This document shows, piece after piece, positions 37,067 to 45,917 of a DNA stretch of 54,890 bases. The notes beneath the pieces are model-generated. The model had not been told where the DNA came from. It did no database searches and worked only from the letters and a program-made list of their open reading frames with translations. The stretch lies in contig JAKLDJ010000001.1 in the NCBI GenBank assembly GCA_022703585.1, forward strand, positions 1-54,890, in the 5' to 3' direction. Position numbers and translations under genes: made by a program. The DNA comes from Candidatus Omnitrophota bacterium. Its GTDB lineage: Bacteria; Omnitrophota; Gorgyraeia; Zapsychrales; JAKLDJ01. The first letter of the stretch is position 1. Each line of letters begins with the position of its first letter.

Positions 37067-38449
37067 TTAAACATCCTCCAACTCTTGCGGATGGCTGACA
37101 AAGTAGTCCTTCACTTTTTCCAGGATCACGTCGAGCCCAGTCTGCGGAGTCCTGCCGAGAATTTTTTTTAGTTTGGTTAAATTCGGGACCCTCTTTCTGA
37201 TATCCTGAAAATTGTGCCCATAGTAGTTGCTGTACGGCTCAAACACGATCGGAGATGCGCTTTTAGTGATCTCTTTGATCTTTAAAGCAAGATCCTTTAT
37301 GGATATCTCACGGTCACTGCCTAAATTAATAACCTCACCGTTTGCTTTTTCTAAACCGGAAAGTTCCATCAATATTTCCACCACATCATCAACATCAGTA
37401 AAACAACGCACCTGTTCACCGTCACCGTAAACAACAATCGGTTTGCCGGTTAAGGCATTCTTAAAAAAACGAGGTATCACCATCCCGTAGCGGCCCATCT
37501 GTCCGGGGCCAACAACATTAAATAACCTGACCACCACCGCCGGCAGCCCTCTTTCCCGGTAATAGCTTACCGTCAGAAATTCATCCAGAAGTTTTGAGCA
37601 GGCATAACTCCATCTGTTAATGTCCGGCGGGCCGATAATAAGATCCGTGCTTTCCGAAAATGGTATCGCGACAGACTTGCCGTAGACTTCCGAAGTAGAG
37701 GTCATGACAACCTTAATTCCTTTTCCGGAAGCATATTTTAGTACCAGAACCGTGCCGAGTGTATCATAAATAATAGTATCCAGCGGCTTTTCCACCACAT
37801 TCTTAACCCCGACCGTGGCAGCAAGATGATAAATCAAATCGCACTGCTCGACAAGTTTGCTCAAAATAGCCTCGTCAGTGATAGAGCCCCGGATGAGATG
37901 AAGATTAGGATTGTCTTTAACGTCTTGGATATTTTCCTCTCTGCCGGTTGAAAAATCATCTAATATAAAAACATTATAATTCTTAGCCAAGAGCGCTCGT
38001 GTAAGATGGGAGCCTATAAAACCGGCACCTCCGGTAATCAAAACATTTTTGACGCTTTTAACATCTTTCTGGCGATCCGACCTGCGTAACAGCGCATTGA
38101 TGCGGCTAATGAATTCCTTGGGTTCATACGGCTTGGTGATATAATCATCCGCTCCCGAATCCAGCGCCCTCGTCTTTTCTTCCTGAGAAAACTTTGCCGA
38201 AAGCATGATAATGGGAACGTCCACCGTGTTTTTATTCGAACGCAGTTTCTGTAATACCTCATAGCCGTCCATCCCCGGCATAAGGATATCCAGGATAACA
38301 AGGCCGGGAGCATCTTCAAAGGCGCAGTGCAGCGCCTCTTGCCCGCTGGTAAACGCGCGAACCTTAAATCCGCTGCCCTCCAGCCGCGCCGTAACCAGCT
38401 TGAGTAAATCCGGTTCATCATCGACAATCAAAATTGTAGGAATTTCCAT
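37067..38449 (-). CDS. Receiver domain fused to NAD-dependent sugar epimerase/dehydratase
   Basis: A 460-residue fusion. Residues 1-125 are a complete receiver domain (DDE near 10-12, phosphoacceptor D54, K106). Residues 135-460 are an extended SDR: NAD motif TGGAGFIGSH (139-148), STSEVYG and the YACSK active site, RLFNVVGPGQ and FTDVDDVV. The SDR resembles UDP-glucuronate decarboxylase or UDP-sugar epimerases. A phosphorylation-controlled nucleotide-sugar enzyme supplying the adjacent GT2 synthase is the natural inference. The fusion is unusual; both halves look intact. Confidence 0.88.
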   Translation of the reverse strand: MEIPTILIVDDEPDLLKLVTARLEGSGFKVRAFTSGQEALHCAFEDAPGLVILDILMPGMDGYEVLQKLRSNKNTVDVPIIMLSAKFSQEEKTRALDSGADDYITKPYEPKEFISRINALLRRSDRQKDVKSVKNVLITGGAGFIGSHLTRALLAKNYNVFILDDFSTGREENIQDVKDNPNLHLIRGSITDEAILSKLVEQCDLIYHLAATVGVKNVVEKPLDTIIYDTLGTVLVLKYASGKGIKVVMTSTSEVYGKSVAIPFSESTDLIIGPPDINRWSYACSKLLDEFLTVSYYRERGLPAVVVRLFNVVGPGQMGRYGMVIPRFFKNALTGKPIVVYGDGEQVRCFTDVDDVVEILMELSGLEKANGEVINLGSDREISIKDLALKIKEITKSASPIVFEPYSNYYGHNFQDIRKRVPNLTKLKKILGRTPQTGLDVILEKVKDYFVSHPQELEDV

Positions 38450-38466
38450 TGTGTTCCTCCGCTATT

Positions 38467-39882
38467 TTACGTTGCCCGCTTTGGTCTCGTATACTGATCG
38501 TATGATCTTTTGTTCAGCATAAAATGATATGTCCCGCATAATTTCGCTATAGAAATAATAACCCTGTAGCTAAAGAATTCAAACAAGCTCAATAGAATCA
38601 GGTACAGAATATAGCTCATTTTAAATACCCTCTGGCCGCGTATGAATGTAAATAGGCTTAACAGCGTAATAATAAGCTGAACTAACCCCATAAACGCAAG
38701 ATACAAAAGAAAAGTCTTTACATCAACCATTTTGGTTATTAAGCCGACCGTGACAAGGAATATGCTCGATACCTCAAAAAAGACTCCCAAGACCTCATAA
38801 AAGACAAAGTAGGGAAAAACCAAAAACGCGAACGTGCCATACCGGGGATTACACATCATGTGTTTATATTTAATAACGCCTTCAATCACGACCCTCTGCC
38901 ACCGGTCCCGCTGCTTAATAAGCGAACGGACATCGCTGGGGCCTTCTGTCCAGCCGACATAATAGGGCATCATTTGAATCTTATATTTCTTTTCCTTATT
39001 CTTTGCCATATATTCCTGGCCGCGGAAAGTAAATTCCAAATCCTCAGACGAGAAATCGCTTGAATAGCCGCCCAGTTCATAGAGAATATCGCTGCGCCAT
39101 ATCCCAAAACCTCCCGCGACAATCGGCGTGGCATTAAATCGGCTCCAGGCAAGACGGTTACCGATAAAGGAACGTATGTATTCCAGGTTCTGATAGGCAA
39201 TAATAGGCCGGTAAGAGCAATCCCTCTTAATGATTGTTCCGTTTTTAACAATAAAACCATTAACCAACCCGAACGAGCTGCCTATCCCTATAATCCTTTC
39301 CGGGTCCCGATGCACGTGGGCCATGATCTTAAGAAGCGCGTCTCTTTCCAGGACAGTATCGGAATCCATAGTGCATACAAAACGATGCCTGGCGATATTT
39401 AAACCGGCATTCACAGCCCCGGCCTTTTTTTCTCCTGACGTCTTACGCATCACAGTCACGTTGGGATATTTGTCGCTCTTAAAAATAGCCGTGACTTTTC
39501 CTTCAGGATAATGTTTCGTGTAAACCCTATCAACCGCTTTTAATTCAAGCATTTCATTCAGTATTTCGAATGTCTTATCGATAGAACCGTCATCAACAAC
39601 AATGACTTCAAACGCAGGATAATTTAAGTTTAACAGAGACAGCAGCGACTCTCTTATCCATTCCTCTTCGTTATGGGCCGGCAATATAATGCTGACCGGT
39701 ATCGCTAAATTGGAGAAATAGATAAGCGGATAACTTTCCCCCTCATGCTCCTGAGACCTTCGTTTATCCTCGAGAAAACCAAAAAAGGCCAGAAGCACAT
39801 AAAATACAACCAGCAGCAGAAAATAAACAAGAAAAATAATAAATGCTATATAGATAGTCTGCGCCCACAACACCTGGTTCAT
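38467..39882 (-). CDS. Processive family 2 glycosyltransferase (membrane polysaccharide synthase)
   Basis: A 471-residue enzyme with one N-terminal helix pair (10-35), a cytoplasmic GT-A domain and C-terminal helices (from FAFLVFPYFVFYEV). Catalytic features are DDGS (97-100), DSD (173-175), SSEDLEF and QRDRW, which mark processive synthases such as PgaC, hyaluronan synthase or E. coli YaiP. It would polymerise and push a polysaccharide through the inner membrane. The start overlaps the HEAT-repeat gene stop by 4 nt. Product sugar is unknown. Confidence 0.9.
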   Translation of the reverse strand: MNQVLWAQTIYIAFIIFLVYFLLLVVFYVLLAFFGFLEDKRRSQEHEGESYPLIYFSNLAIPVSIILPAHNEEEWIRESLLSLLNLNYPAFEVIVVDDGSIDKTFEILNEMLELKAVDRVYTKHYPEGKVTAIFKSDKYPNVTVMRKTSGEKKAGAVNAGLNIARHRFVCTMDSDTVLERDALLKIMAHVHRDPERIIGIGSSFGLVNGFIVKNGTIIKRDCSYRPIIAYQNLEYIRSFIGNRLAWSRFNATPIVAGGFGIWRSDILYELGGYSSDFSSEDLEFTFRGQEYMAKNKEKKYKIQMMPYYVGWTEGPSDVRSLIKQRDRWQRVVIEGVIKYKHMMCNPRYGTFAFLVFPYFVFYEVLGVFFEVSSIFLVTVGLITKMVDVKTFLLYLAFMGLVQLIITLLSLFTFIRGQRVFKMSYILYLILLSLFEFFSYRVIISIAKLCGTYHFMLNKRSYDQYTRPKRAT

Positions 39883-41162
39883 GAATGATCCTTGCCCTTT
39901 AAATTTTCCTCTATGCGCCGGGCGACCGTTTCGTCGATCTCTCTTAACGACCCCAAGATTTCCCGGTACTGACCTTTGTCAAGGCTGTACAATGCAGGGT
40001 CAAGCCCGTTATAGGCGCCTGCCTTGACCATCCTCTTGAGCAGATCAAGAGCCTTTCCCCTTGTTGCCCCGCCCGCCAACAAATCCGTATACAGTTTCTC
40101 TATATATCCGGAAGACTCGATAATTTCCACGGCGATATTTCTCGATAAAGGATCTTCTCCGGCCAGGAAATTCTCAAGATACGGCAGGGCGTTTTCAATA
40201 TGCTTAGCCAAAACCTTCTTGACACCATCGATAACGAGCCAGGAATTATCGCTGATTAATTCGATGACCGCACCGACACATTCATCCCCCAAAAGATTTT
40301 CCAGGGCCCCAACCGCCTGCATCTTAACGAACCACACCCGGTCTTTCAGGCATCCTTTCAAAGTTGCAAGCGCGCTTCTGTCACCCGCAACCCCCAGACA
40401 TTCACAGGCAGCGCCCCTTACCTCGGCAGATTCGTCCCTGGTCAGCTCTTCCAGTCTTTCGATATGCGATGAATCCTTGAAACTGGCGAGTATCTGTAAG
40501 GCAAAAAACCGCACGGAATAGTCATTATCCTGTGTCAACAAAATCACTTCGGATGATACGGCAGGAGGAAATTGGCCTAGCAGGGAAGCTATTTTGTAGC
40601 GATGGGCGGAATTTTTCCTTAAAAACTCCAGCAGCAAACGGGCAGAATCCGGATTACGCATTTGGCCCAAAGCAAGCGCGGAGAAATACGAAATATCTTC
40701 GTCTTTTTCAAACAAAGATTTCTTTAAGGTTTCTAAAGAAGTACTCGCGCCCGCGTAGCCTAAAGCCAATATCGCTTCAATGCGGCGCCACTTATTAAAC
40801 GATCTTGCAGCGACAGACTCAAGCTTGCGAATATTAGCCTGTTCGATATAGTGCTGCTTAAATATGGATTGTTCAGCTTCGTTAAAAAACACCTCTTCCC
40901 GGACACGATTCGCGGCGACGTCGAGGAATATCTGGGGAGAGATATTTCTTATAAAGGAGGCCTGCTGCTGGGGGCTTGCGGTTTCTTTATTTAAGGCAAG
41001 ACGATAAACATTTTCTTTGATCGCCCGGAGTTTCTTAATGCGCCTGCTTTCAAAGTAAAACTTGACCCCTCCGTAGTAGGGGATACCCAAAACCAATGCC
41101 AGAGCCAAAAAGAAAAGCCCTACATCTACCTTCCAGACAAGATCGGTAAAATAATTATACAT
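39879..41162 (-). CDS. HEAT-repeat membrane-anchored protein
   Basis: A 427-residue protein with an N-terminal membrane helix (about 14-32) and then helical HEAT-type repeats: RRIEAILALGYAGASTSLETLK, DISYFSALALGQMRNPDSARLLLEFL, YSVRFFALQILASF, AEVRGAACECLGVAGDRSALATLKGCL and WFVKMQAVGALENLLGDECV. These form a curved scaffold for binding partners. Lying between YaiO and the GT2 synthase and overlapping the latter, it probably bridges the cytoplasmic face of the synthase complex. It has no catalytic motif. Confidence 0.85.
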   Translation of the reverse strand: MYNYFTDLVWKVDVGLFFLALALVLGIPYYGGVKFYFESRRIKKLRAIKENVYRLALNKETASPQQQASFIRNISPQIFLDVAANRVREEVFFNEAEQSIFKQHYIEQANIRKLESVAARSFNKWRRIEAILALGYAGASTSLETLKKSLFEKDEDISYFSALALGQMRNPDSARLLLEFLRKNSAHRYKIASLLGQFPPAVSSEVILLTQDNDYSVRFFALQILASFKDSSHIERLEELTRDESAEVRGAACECLGVAGDRSALATLKGCLKDRVWFVKMQAVGALENLLGDECVGAVIELISDNSWLVIDGVKKVLAKHIENALPYLENFLAGEDPLSRNIAVEIIESSGYIEKLYTDLLAGGATRGKALDLLKRMVKAGAYNGLDPALYSLDKGQYREILGSLREIDETVARRIEENLKGKDHS

Positions 41163-41170
41163 TACATGTT

Positions 41171-42022
41171 TTAGAAATCAGCCGATAAGGAAACCGTATA
41201 ACTGCGCTTGATGAATTTTGGATTTTCTTCCCCGTAAGAGAAGCCGGTGTTCAAATGAACCCCGGGACGTATTTCGACATTGAATGTGGTAAATCCGATA
41301 TACCCGTATTCTTTCTCCGTAGAGAGTCCGTAGATATCATAAAGCCACTGGCCGACGGAAGCGCCGGTCGTCCAGCGCAAGTGTTTATTGATGGCAAAAC
41401 TCATTTTGGCCGTTCCAAACTGGCCCGTGCCGCGGCTTTCGATGTGAGATATCCCGTAATCGGCGCTCAAGTAATGATCTCCAAAATAATAGGTAAGCCC
41501 GGGATAAATAAGATGGGTATTATTTACAGGATACTGCCGAAACGTATATCCCAACTGCCAGGAAAGATTTTTATATAATTTATGACTTACTTCGGCGATA
41601 TGCTGAAACTTATAGATAAAATCGACATCGGACCCGAAACCGACCTCTTCATGGATATAGTAATCTTTTAATTTGACGTAAGCGCCGAGATTGCCGGTGT
41701 AATCTTTTTCCTCAAAGCGCTCCAGCTTGGAAAACGACACATAGCCGCGAATGCCTTTATAGGTGCGCCCGAACCAGCTCGTCATCTCCGTCCACTTGCC
41801 CAGCCTTGAGCCCTGGACCACATCACCATAATCAAAAAAAGTTCCGGCATACCATTTATTCTCCGACGGCGCCTCTCCGCCAGCAATAGCACGCCCTATA
41901 GCCGGTTCCCTGGCCACGCGCTCAACCGCTACCTGTTCGGCAAAACAGGGATAAAGAGCAAGAGACGCGGTCAAAAAGACCGCAACAGGAAATATCGCAC
42001 CATGTGTCATTCGGGATATCAT
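41171..42022 (-). CDS. yaiO: YaiO-family outer-membrane beta-barrel protein
   Basis: I start it at the ATG at 42022 (MISRMTHGAIFPVAVFLTASLALYPCFAEQ, signal peptide, 283 residues), 4 nt after the upstream receiver stop. The rest alternates amphipathic strands (KWYAGTFFDYGDVV, YTGNLGAYVKLKDYYIHEEVGFG, HYLSADYGISHIESRG) and ends in SLSADF, a typical barrel C-terminus with a final phenylalanine. YaiO in E. coli lies beside the GT2 gene yaiP; the same pairing here suggests an export pore. Confidence 0.83.
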   Translation of the reverse strand: MISRMTHGAIFPVAVFLTASLALYPCFAEQVAVERVAREPAIGRAIAGGEAPSENKWYAGTFFDYGDVVQGSRLGKWTEMTSWFGRTYKGIRGYVSFSKLERFEEKDYTGNLGAYVKLKDYYIHEEVGFGSDVDFIYKFQHIAEVSHKLYKNLSWQLGYTFRQYPVNNTHLIYPGLTYYFGDHYLSADYGISHIESRGTGQFGTAKMSFAINKHLRWTTGASVGQWLYDIYGLSTEKEYGYIGFTTFNVEIRPGVHLNTGFSYGEENPKFIKRSYTVSLSADF

Positions 42023-42026
42023 AAAC

Positions 42027-42410
42027 CTATTTTTTCTCCCCTTCGAACATGGACAAAATGCCTGTAATTTTTTCAATCTCTTTTTGTAAATCGCTGGTCT
42101 TGAGGAAAAAACCGGAGGCGTTAAATTTACTGGCGAGGTCAAAGCGTTTTTCGTTAGAAAAAGCGGTCATCATAAAAACCGGCAGGTTTCTGTTTTCCTG
42201 GCGCATGATCCTTAGTATTTCCAGGCCGTCGATTCCCGGCAGCATGATATCCAACAACAATGCATCCGGATTTTCTTTGGTTATTTTCTTTAGCGCCTCT
42301 TCTCCGTCAAAGGCGGTCAGGACTTCGTAACCGTTACTCTCTAATCTAAACTTAAGCACGGTTAGAAAATCTATTTCGTCGTCCACGACGAGAATCTTCT
42401 TTTTAGCCAT
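42027..42410 (-). CDS. Single-domain response regulator
   Basis: A 127-residue stand-alone receiver. Acidic pocket DDE near 10-12, phosphoacceptor D54 (LLLDIMLP), T82 and K104. The usual KP dipeptide is KT here (FFLKTSD). There is no output domain, so it must act by protein contact. It lies between a PilZ gene and yaiO in the polysaccharide cluster. Confidence 0.88.
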   Translation of the reverse strand: MAKKKILVVDDEIDFLTVLKFRLESNGYEVLTAFDGEEALKKITKENPDALLLDIMLPGIDGLEILRIMRQENRNLPVFMMTAFSNEKRFDLASKFNASGFFLKTSDLQKEIEKITGILSMFEGEKK

Positions 42411-42509
42411 CGATTCCTCTGTTTATTAATACCCTTTTTGGGATAATGTTATCCGGAGGGAACCCTTGTTTTAGATATCCGCTATTATACGATAGTACTT
42501 ACCTTTTGA

Positions 42510-42860
42510 CTAAACCTGCTTCTTATTCCGGGTACTCGAGAGAGTCTCTATGTAGTTAATCAAGTACGCCTCGGCTTCTTTCGGCATATCGATAAATTGT
42601 GCCCCGACTTCAAATTCCTCGCCATTGGGCATTTCCCTGATCCACACTACCCTGACCAATGCCTCAAGGCTAAAAAATGTCTTAAAGGTGATTCGAATTT
42701 TCAAACGGCTGTCTTTGGAGAGAAAATCACGGATAAGAAATCTTATCCCTCCGTGGCTGATGTCCCGAGTCATCTGCTCTCCTGTTTTTGCGCCGGGGAT
42801 AATTTCATAAAATATCCTCAACCGCTCGGGAATTCTTATATATTTCCTTTTTTCTATCAT
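42510..42860 (-). CDS. PilZ-domain protein
   Basis: A 116-residue PilZ protein. RKYIRIPERLR supplies the RxxxR-type motif and DISHGGIRFL the D/NxSxxG motif. The barrel strands SRLKIRITFKTF and LVRVVWIREMPNGEEFEVGAQF follow. It should bind cyclic di-GMP, and its place in the cluster makes it a candidate controller of the GT2 synthase, which has no PilZ domain of its own. An extended -10 promoter lies just upstream. Confidence 0.87.
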   Translation of the reverse strand: MIEKRKYIRIPERLRIFYEIIPGAKTGEQMTRDISHGGIRFLIRDFLSKDSRLKIRITFKTFFSLEALVRVVWIREMPNGEEFEVGAQFIDMPKEAEAYLINYIETLSSTRNKKQV

Positions 42861-42880
42861 TCCAACCGGCCTCTTAAATA

Positions 42881-42889
42881 ATTATATCA
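42881..42889 (-). promoter_or_regulatory. Extended -10 promoter upstream of the PilZ gene
   Basis: TGATATAAT on the minus strand is a perfect extended -10 (TGn plus TATAAT). No good -35 is visible at 17 bp. The start site would be roughly 15 nt upstream of the ATG, giving a very short leader. This suggests a second transcription unit for PilZ, receiver, yaiO, HEAT, GT2 and REC-SDR. Confidence 0.6.
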
Positions 42890-43037
42890 CTCCTATTTCA
42901 GAAATAGTAAAGGATAAAAAAACAGATTCTGACAGCGAAATACGGCGGAAAGTTTTCTACGACCGGTTTGGGGCCGACGATATTTCATTGCCGGAGGCCG
43001 CACGGTTTTTCCCGATCCGCCCTACCCTCTTTCACCT

Positions 43038-43547
43038 TCAAATAGAACTTTCCGACTCCTCCGGATTCTTCTGATTCACCCGAATTACCTCCCCCACAAC
43101 CTCTTCCAGGTCCTTGCCCGAGAAAGGTTTGGGGAGAAAGGCTGTAATCCCCAACTCTTTCGCGATGTCAGCCGGTAACTTTTTCCATTTGAGCGCCAGA
43201 GGCAATTCCCCGCGCGTCTGAACCGCATAGTTGTTAGGAAGCCACTGCCAGCGGCCTGTTTTCTGAAAATAAATCATCTCACCTAAGCCGCTGATAAGGA
43301 TAATGGGGATCGCGCGTGTTTCGGGATGATTTTTAAGAAATTCAATCACCTTATCGCCCCGTTCTTTGGGCATAACAAAATCCAGAATAATAAGGTCAGG
43401 AAGCTCTCTTAGGCATAGTTCCTTGCCGGAACTACCGTCGTACGCCGCCAGAACAGAATAAAGCCCTGTTTCTTCCAAGTTAGCCTTGACCAGGAAGCAA
43501 AGGTCTTTTTCGTCGTCAATAATAACAACTTTTTTATTTTCAGTCAT
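43038..43547 (-). CDS. Response regulator with an insertion before its last strand
   Basis: A 169-residue receiver (DDE near 11-13, D56 phosphoacceptor, S85, K139 in PKPF). About 40 residues (88-128, with RWQWLPNNY and LALKWKKLPADIAKELG) are inserted between the fourth and fifth strands, where ordinary receivers have a short helix. The protein is closely related to the one at 45400-45903. No output domain is present. AAAGGGGG precedes the ATG. Confidence 0.85.
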   Translation of the reverse strand: MTENKKVVIIDDEKDLCFLVKANLEETGLYSVLAAYDGSSGKELCLRELPDLIILDFVMPKERGDKVIEFLKNHPETRAIPIILISGLGEMIYFQKTGRWQWLPNNYAVQTRGELPLALKWKKLPADIAKELGITAFLPKPFSGKDLEEVVGEVIRVNQKNPEESESSI

Positions 43548-43626
43548 GAAGCCCCCTTTAAGCTACCTCCGGCCTTTCCTCTGCCTGCCATCAATTCCCA
43601 TGCAACAGACAGGCCTAAATTTTATC

Positions 43627-44385
43627 CTAAGGCATTCTTCCTTCCTGAAAACTATGCTGCCCAAGCAACAGATTTTGGTCAGCGATCCAGTTGTATACAT
43701 ATAATCCGGAAAAAAGCAGAAAACACACACTGTAAATAACAAAAATAATATTGGGACGAATAGCGATGCGTTTGGAAGGATTAAGTACTTTCAAATAAAC
43801 GTATAACAGAATCGGCAAATACGAAAGCACTGCGGCGCAGCCCAGGATAATCCAAAAGCTCGAGAATAAATCCCGTATACCGACGGGTATTTGATGGGTT
43901 TTAAGCCAATAGGCGGAGTAAATCAAGGAAAAAATCAAGAGGCCGATACCGTAAAAAATAAACATCCCGCGAAAGCGCGCCCGCTCTTCCCTAAATTTCT
44001 TGGGTTCTTTAATCGCCAGATAAATAATAAAAGGAATATACGAAATCACTGAAATCCAAAACAGGACAATAGATGTGCTCGAGACCATATCAAAAGGGCC
44101 GACGCTCGCCTGCCCTTTCTTAAACCAACTCCAGAGACTTACAATAGTAAATAAGAAAAAACATGCCCCATAAATTAGCATAATACCCCGGCGGTATCCC
44201 CGGTCTTCTTTACGGCGCTGATCCTCGTTAACAACAATATAGATGCCCCGTAGATTAGCCACTTCATCCTTGTAGGCACGGGACTCCCGCATAAGACAAT
44301 AGAGCATATTGGGGATAAAGGAAAGAACGACAGACCAAAAAATGATGCCCGGAAGAGCCGGAAGAAGACTGCGCGCAATATCCAT
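43627..44385 (-). CDS. Membrane protein with three tandem two-helix repeats
   Basis: A 252-residue protein of a kind I do not recognise. Three repeats align: each starts with a helix of the type FWSVVLSFIPNMLYCLM, VLFWISVISYIPFIIYLAI or GCAAVLSYLPILLYVYL. A charged loop follows, then a helix such as IYGACFFLFTIVSLWSWF, FYGIGLLIFSLIYSAYWL or IYSVCFLLFSGLYVYNWI. That gives six membrane helices. The SF/YIP-LY motif recurs in every unit. It has no enzyme motif and lies between response regulators, so it may be a sensor or anchoring partner. Confidence 0.75.
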   Translation of the reverse strand: MDIARSLLPALPGIIFWSVVLSFIPNMLYCLMRESRAYKDEVANLRGIYIVVNEDQRRKEDRGYRRGIMLIYGACFFLFTIVSLWSWFKKGQASVGPFDMVSSTSIVLFWISVISYIPFIIYLAIKEPKKFREERARFRGMFIFYGIGLLIFSLIYSAYWLKTHQIPVGIRDLFSSFWIILGCAAVLSYLPILLYVYLKVLNPSKRIAIRPNIIFVIYSVCFLLFSGLYVYNWIADQNLLLGQHSFQEGRMP

Positions 44386-44390
44386 AGTTG

Positions 44391-45362
44391 TTATCGATTT
44401 CTAGAGTTCGTTTTTAATTTCTCCAAAAGTTCGCTGACCCTGCGCAAGACCTCGTAACCCTCAGCATTAAAAACAAATTCTTTTTCACTCCCCTCCTCCG
44501 CATTCGAATCCTCTTTGGGACGGCCGATGTTTCCATAAATAACGATAGGGACTTTCTCAAAAAGCGGCATCTGCTTAATAACACCGGCCATCGCATCAGC
44601 GTTCATCTCGGCTAAAATAAACTTAGACAAAATAATATCCGGTAAAAACTGGCTTAATTCTGTCAGGCATCTGGACGGAGTTGAGACAACTTTGATGATA
44701 CAATTTTGCTGGGCAAGATATTTTTCCAGGGCCCTGCCAATAACTGTTTCATCGACAATTAGGACTTTATTTATTTTGGCCGGTTTTCCTATGGTGCGTT
44801 TATCAGGCTGCCTCCCGGAAGGTTCTTTTGGAGGATTTCTTTCCAAGGACAGCCCTTCCATCATTCTTGTATTAACAATTGACCCTACTTCCGCGGAAAT
44901 AACAACGTCGCCTTGGGCTCGCGGCCGCACGGGCGGTTTTTCTTTGGGCTTAGCGTCGGGCGACGGTTTCTCTTCAGGTTTAGCATCGGGTGATTTCTTG
45001 CCGGCCAAAACTTGTTCGATCTTGGCAACTAATTCCTCCGTCTTAAACGGCTTATCGATAAAACCGGCCACTTCAACCATTTCAAAATAATCCCGCATTT
45101 TCGTCCGTGCCGTCAATACAATAACCGGGATGTGGCGGCCAAAATCACTTTCCCGCAACGCCTTGATCATTTTGTTGCCGTCCATTCTGGGCATGACCAC
45201 ATCCGAAAGGATGCAGTCGGGCTTGATTTCTCTGGCAAATGTCAACCCTTGCTCTCCATCGGCAACGGTATAAACATCATAACCGGCGGCTTCGAGTTTT
45301 TCCGCGATAAGCTGGCGCAAGTCATTCTCGTCTTCAACTACCAGTATTTTCTTTCTTCCCAT
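44391..45362 (-). CDS. Tandem receiver protein with a degenerate second receiver
   Basis: A 323-residue protein. The first receiver (1-120) is complete (D54 phosphoacceptor). A proline- and lysine-rich linker with repeated SPDAKPEEKP-like units follows. The second receiver-like domain (about 195-320) keeps KVLIVDETVIGRALEKYL but has serine in place of the phosphoacceptor (DIILSKFIL) and lacks the conserved lysine. It probably cannot be phosphorylated and may act as a binding module. Confidence 0.82.
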   Translation of the reverse strand: MGRKKILVVEDENDLRQLIAEKLEAAGYDVYTVADGEQGLTFAREIKPDCILSDVVMPRMDGNKMIKALRESDFGRHIPVIVLTARTKMRDYFEMVEVAGFIDKPFKTEELVAKIEQVLAGKKSPDAKPEEKPSPDAKPKEKPPVRPRAQGDVVISAEVGSIVNTRMMEGLSLERNPPKEPSGRQPDKRTIGKPAKINKVLIVDETVIGRALEKYLAQQNCIIKVVSTPSRCLTELSQFLPDIILSKFILAEMNADAMAGVIKQMPLFEKVPIVIYGNIGRPKEDSNAEEGSEKEFVFNAEGYEVLRRVSELLEKLKTNSRNR

Positions 45363-45399
45363 AAAACGCTCCTGTCAAGTCTTAACGACCAGTTTTAAC

Positions 45400-45903
45400 C
45401 TAATCCGGAGACTTCTCTTCGCATGTCTTTAGAAAAGACCGGGCAACATCCAAAAGCGTTTCTTTGCTGAACGGTTTCGGAAGATACGCCTCGACTCCCA
45501 CTTTCCTTGCGGTATCGGTACAAAATTTTGACCATTTCTTTGACGGCGACTCCCCGCCGCCTTTCGACTCCGTAAATTTACTCGGAAACCAGGACAGGCA
45601 CCCTTTACTTTTTGCCTGGATCATCTCCCCTAAACCGCTTATCAGAATAACGGGGATGTCTTTTGTTTCAGGGTTTCCCTTTAGGCGTTCAATCACCTGA
45701 TCACCGTCCATATCCGGCATAATAAAATCCAGGAAGATCAAATCGGGCAGTATTTGCTCGCATAACCGCTGCCCCCGGATTCCGTCGTAAGCGCACATCA
45801 CCCGGTAAAGACCGGTACCTTCAAGAATGGCCTTCATTAAAATGCATAAATTTCTTTCATCGTCGATAACAACGATTCTTTTTTTCTTGCGCTTGCCCGC
45901 CAT
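45400..45903 (-). CDS. Response regulator with an insertion before its last strand
   Basis: A 167-residue receiver (D59 phosphoacceptor, K142 in PKPF) that shares with the protein at 43038 both the ISGLGEMI segment and a similar insertion of about 40 residues (CLSWFPSKF ... SKKWSKFCTDTARKVG). The start at 45903 (MAGKRKKKRIVVIDDE) is preferred because AGGAAAGG lies upstream; an ATG at 45921 would overlap the kinase stop. It follows the histidine kinase directly and is its likely first partner. Confidence 0.87.
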   Translation of the reverse strand: MAGKRKKKRIVVIDDERNLCILMKAILEGTGLYRVMCAYDGIRGQRLCEQILPDLIFLDFIMPDMDGDQVIERLKGNPETKDIPVILISGLGEMIQAKSKGCLSWFPSKFTESKGGGESPSKKWSKFCTDTARKVGVEAYLPKPFSKETLLDVARSFLKTCEEKSPD

Positions 45904-45917
45904 GACAACCTTTCCTG

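Noticed and set aside
42890-43037. Terminator or RNA gene in the gap before the PilZ gene at 42510
   Set aside because: Only a tiny CAG/CTG stem before a T-run and some GC-rich patches are seen, too weak to call beyond the extended -10 promoter.
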